Shown: piece after piece, positions 40,240 to 42,626 of the stretch
How the letters are laid out: each line of letters begins with the position of its first letter
Position numbering within the stretch: the first letter of the stretch is position 1
Assembly (NCBI GenBank): GCA_003427395.1
Contig: BFEA01000163.1
Span: forward strand, 1,026,133 to 1,068,758
Reading direction: 5' to 3'
Source of the DNA: Chara braunii
Taxonomy: Eukaryota; Streptophyta; Charophyceae; Charales; Characeae
DNA: 42,626 nt
Made by a program: the position numbers and the translations under genes
The notes under the pieces: generated by a model
The model's input: only the letters and a program-made list of their open reading frames with translations
Database searches by the model: none
What the model was told of the DNA's origin: nothing

Positions 40240-41640
40240 TTCAACCTTGCAGCTGGCCTCACACTACTTCCATCGATACGATGAGCAAAATCAGATGAAT
40301 CTTCCGCTAGAACATGGAAATATACACTGCTACACGTGTGTGGGTGTGGGTGTGTGTGTGGGTGTGGGTGTTGCATGTGTGTGTCACATGAATTTCGCGC
40401 GAGTACAACACGTCATACTCGTGCTTACCCCGACTAAAAATGTCGGCATACTGCGGGCAAGAGCAAAGCGCGGAGGCAATTTCAAACAAAGCAGGGTATA
40501 AGCACATCGTACGCCCTTTTGCGGTAAGGGTAGGAAAGGCCGTTTTGCCACGTGAATACGCGAGCGCCATTCAGGACAGGGGGCAAGAGTGGCAGAAGCC
40601 TATTTTTCGATGCGAATATACACACATTTACAAACCGCAACCTTATCTGAGAGCACAAATAAATAATTAATCGGATGAAGACCGCAAATCCAATCCATAC
40701 GATAAAAATAAATATTTCAAAAAAATCATGGTGCGACTGTTATCAAGATCATACATGATAAAATCAAGATGATGGGATAAAGGGAGCTTGTTGATGGCTA
40801 AAAGGTGAGCAGAAGTCTGCTAATCATACATGCTAGCATTCAAATACCACAGCTATCCTTTGGAAACAGAAGAGAATGAAAATTCCAAGTTTCGATAAAC
40901 ACAACCACTTACAGAGGAAAATTCATAGTGACGATATGCAATAGACACGCAAAGGAGAAACCGAAATTCTGTAGAAAGATTTTCATGTGGTAGTAAGAAG
41001 CACGATCAACATAACAAGAGTACAATTCCACACATATTTGCGAAAAAGAACGATAATGGCGAGCGACCAGAAAGACGCCATTGCATATCCAATTATTGAC
41101 AAAATTCAAAAAGTACTTGAAAAATTGCAGCGACCAAAGATCCATAAAACGACCGACCTCGCTCACATCGTTGCCAGCATCCATTCGAGTAACCGTGCCA
41201 AACAGACTGTCATAGGGAAGAGTCAGAGAGGGAGGGGGGGGGGGGAAANAAGGGGAAGGGAGACGGTGGCGAAAGAAGATCCTGCTTCAACTCTCTCCTC
41301 CAGGCCCGATGCGTTCCTGCACCCGCTCGGGCCATCTCGCCGAATCGCGCAGGAAGGGCATGGCAAATCCCTGAAGCGCTTTTCTACCCCATGCCATCTG
41401 GGGTGTCATCAGAGGGGGGGGGAACATCTTCCATGATCTTTGGAAGGCGGGGAGGTTGAAGGGGGGCGCGGGGGGGCGTTACGTGGATAGGATAACGGAG
41501 GGGGTGGGGGATTGCGGGTGGGGTAGGGGGGAAGAGGAGGGCAAGGGGGGCAGAGACAGCATTGAGGGGGGGAGGGGGAGGGGAGAGAGTAGATGAAGTA
41601 GAGGAAGGATAGGAAGGACAGAAAAGAGATAAACTCTAAA
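40240..41640. other. No firm gene; weak frames and G-rich patches
   Basis: A plus-strand frame starting ATGGCGAGCGACCAG at 41056 encodes about 58 plausible residues (KIQKVLEKLQRPKIHKTTDL) before a G-rich low-complexity tract with an N at 41249. I do not recognise it. 41400-41600 is very G-rich. Confidence 0.3.
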
Positions 41641-41700
41641 AAGACGTGTGAAGACGTCCCTGTCGCCATCTTCGTTTCCATTAGTATCCTCGCGTCCTAA

Positions 41701-42168
41701 TCACTTCTCGTTGATCGACCCGCTAGCAGCGGCTAACAGAAAGAGCAAGCAGCAGCAGCCCGCAAGAGGAAGCGCAATAAAGCAGACGGTGTAGGCGATG
41801 AGCGCTGCGAAGCACTTCGTCGAAGTGCCTAAAAACACTCTCTCCGAGAGGCAAGCGGTAAACAGCAGACTCGCTATGGCGAGATTCGGCAGCAGGGCAA
41901 GCAACAGCAGCAGGGCTAGATAGGTGTACAACACAGGCGAGAAGGAACAGAGGCAGGTCATTGCGGTTGACGCGGGGCACGTCGCATCGCCCTGCATCGC
42001 GAAAAATTGCATCGCGGTTGGGGAGGCGAAAAAGGGAGGGTCTCACGCGAGGAGCGTTACCATTTCCTCCTCCACATGCTGCTCCTCCTCCTGGTCCCAT
42101 TCATCGAAGAAGTCCATGTCGTCCTCCGCCTCACAAGATTCCCGCAGAAACCGGATCGCACTGAGTTC
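41701..42168 (-). CDS. Weak coding candidate: acidic exon and downstream frame
   Basis: On the minus strand 42168 to 42059 reads EELSAIRFLRESCEAEDDMD then FFDEWDQEEEQHVEEEM and meets GTAACG, a possible donor. ATG at 42117-42115 starts MDFFDEWDQ. Downstream two open frames compete: a hydrophobic one (41701-42012, 103 residues, two possible membrane segments) and one reading LPLGESVFRHFDEVLRSAHR (41723-42100). Acidic leaders like this occur in some DDE transposon proteins, but I cannot identify a family, and splicing is not established. Confidence 0.25.
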
Positions 42169-42626
42169 CTCCCGCTGTCAGAGCCACCAATTGCCAGATG
42201 GTTCGATGAATAGCAAGCGCGGCATCTAATCCTAATATAGTATCCGTCCTGACCCCGTATAGTACACTTCCTACGCACGCTTCTTACACCGTCCATTCGT
42301 TTCGTGCGTTAGTCCGACGGTCGAGATAGGGGAAGGGAGGATGCAAACGACAAAAAAGAAGGGGAAAAAAGTAAAGAAAAAAAGAAAAGGGAAAAAGTAA
42401 GACAAGGGACAGGGAGTAAAAAAACGAGAACGAGGGGCCGTACTATAGTGGACAATGGGTAATCCCAACGCATAGGCCGGGGCCGGAAAAAAATCAAACT
42501 GGTCCTACTGATTAGAGGTTGTTACTTCGCTTAATATGCCCTAGTGAGGACCGAGAGCGAGTTGCTCTTCTCAGTCCATCCGACATCCGCTTATGGCGGA
42601 AAGAAAAAAAGAAAAAAGAAAAAAAA
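42169..42626. other. Window end, A/G-rich, no gene
   Basis: Contains AAG/AAAAAG-rich patches at 42340-42420 and 42600-42626. No coding or RNA feature was recognised. Confidence 0.4.

Overview
This is a eukaryotic nuclear window, most likely from a streptophyte alga with a repeat-rich, intron-rich genome; Chara is my inference, not a demonstrated assignment. The evidence is long introns with canonical GT..AG borders, a plant-type pentatricopeptide repeat (PPR) gene, a Ty3/Gypsy relic, tRNA-derived SINEs, U6 snRNA retrocopies, MITEs and dense microsatellites. There are no operons, ribosome binding sites or prokaryote-like genes. Most open frames are short and sit in low-complexity or repetitive DNA.

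Layout. 1-1830 holds a truncated, frameshifted Ty3/Gypsy element on the minus strand (gag zinc knuckle, damaged protease, first half of reverse transcriptase). 1950-12800 is mostly gene-poor: a CAG/GGCC-rich repeat at 2150-2640 with an inverted relative at 30440-30990, a degenerate minisatellite at 4530-4735, a diverged inverted pair of protein-like sequences at 6580-7060 (-) and 8640-9140 (+), and a repeat of about 1.3 kb at 7180-8470 with an inverted copy at 14080-15400. A 249-codon open frame of unknown function lies at 12825-13574. A tandem duplication occupies 15392-15790.

16736-35641 is the one convincing gene: a P-class PPR protein on the plus strand. Seven exons are visible (16736-16831, 17853-18032, 20160-20387, 26385-26531, 28454-28642, 31519-31638, 34982-35641), all joined by phase-0 introns of 1.0 to 6.0 kb. 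Joined, they give about 539 residues with roughly nine PPR motifs in correct register, ending in an acidic non-repeat tail. The amino-terminal exon or exons were not found. Its introns hold most of the interesting repeats: U6 retrocopies, three or four SINEs, TA-flanked MITEs, a TIR element with a hammerhead-ribozyme-like core, GC-rich TGCGC clusters, minisatellites, and an assembly gap beside a sequencing-library adaptor remnant.

35642-42626 is repeat-dominated: a satellite of about 110 bp that contains both empty and MITE-filled units, coding-like 109-bp repeats, homopolymer tracts, hairpins, a palindromic element nested inside a MITE, several tandem duplications of 58-139 bp, long TG/GA microsatellites, and a weak minus-strand coding candidate near 41.7-42.2 kb. 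The PPR gene is the only functional unit I can argue for. The proposed new elements are repeats, chiefly the U6-derived family, the hammerhead-containing TIR element and the TA-target MITE family.
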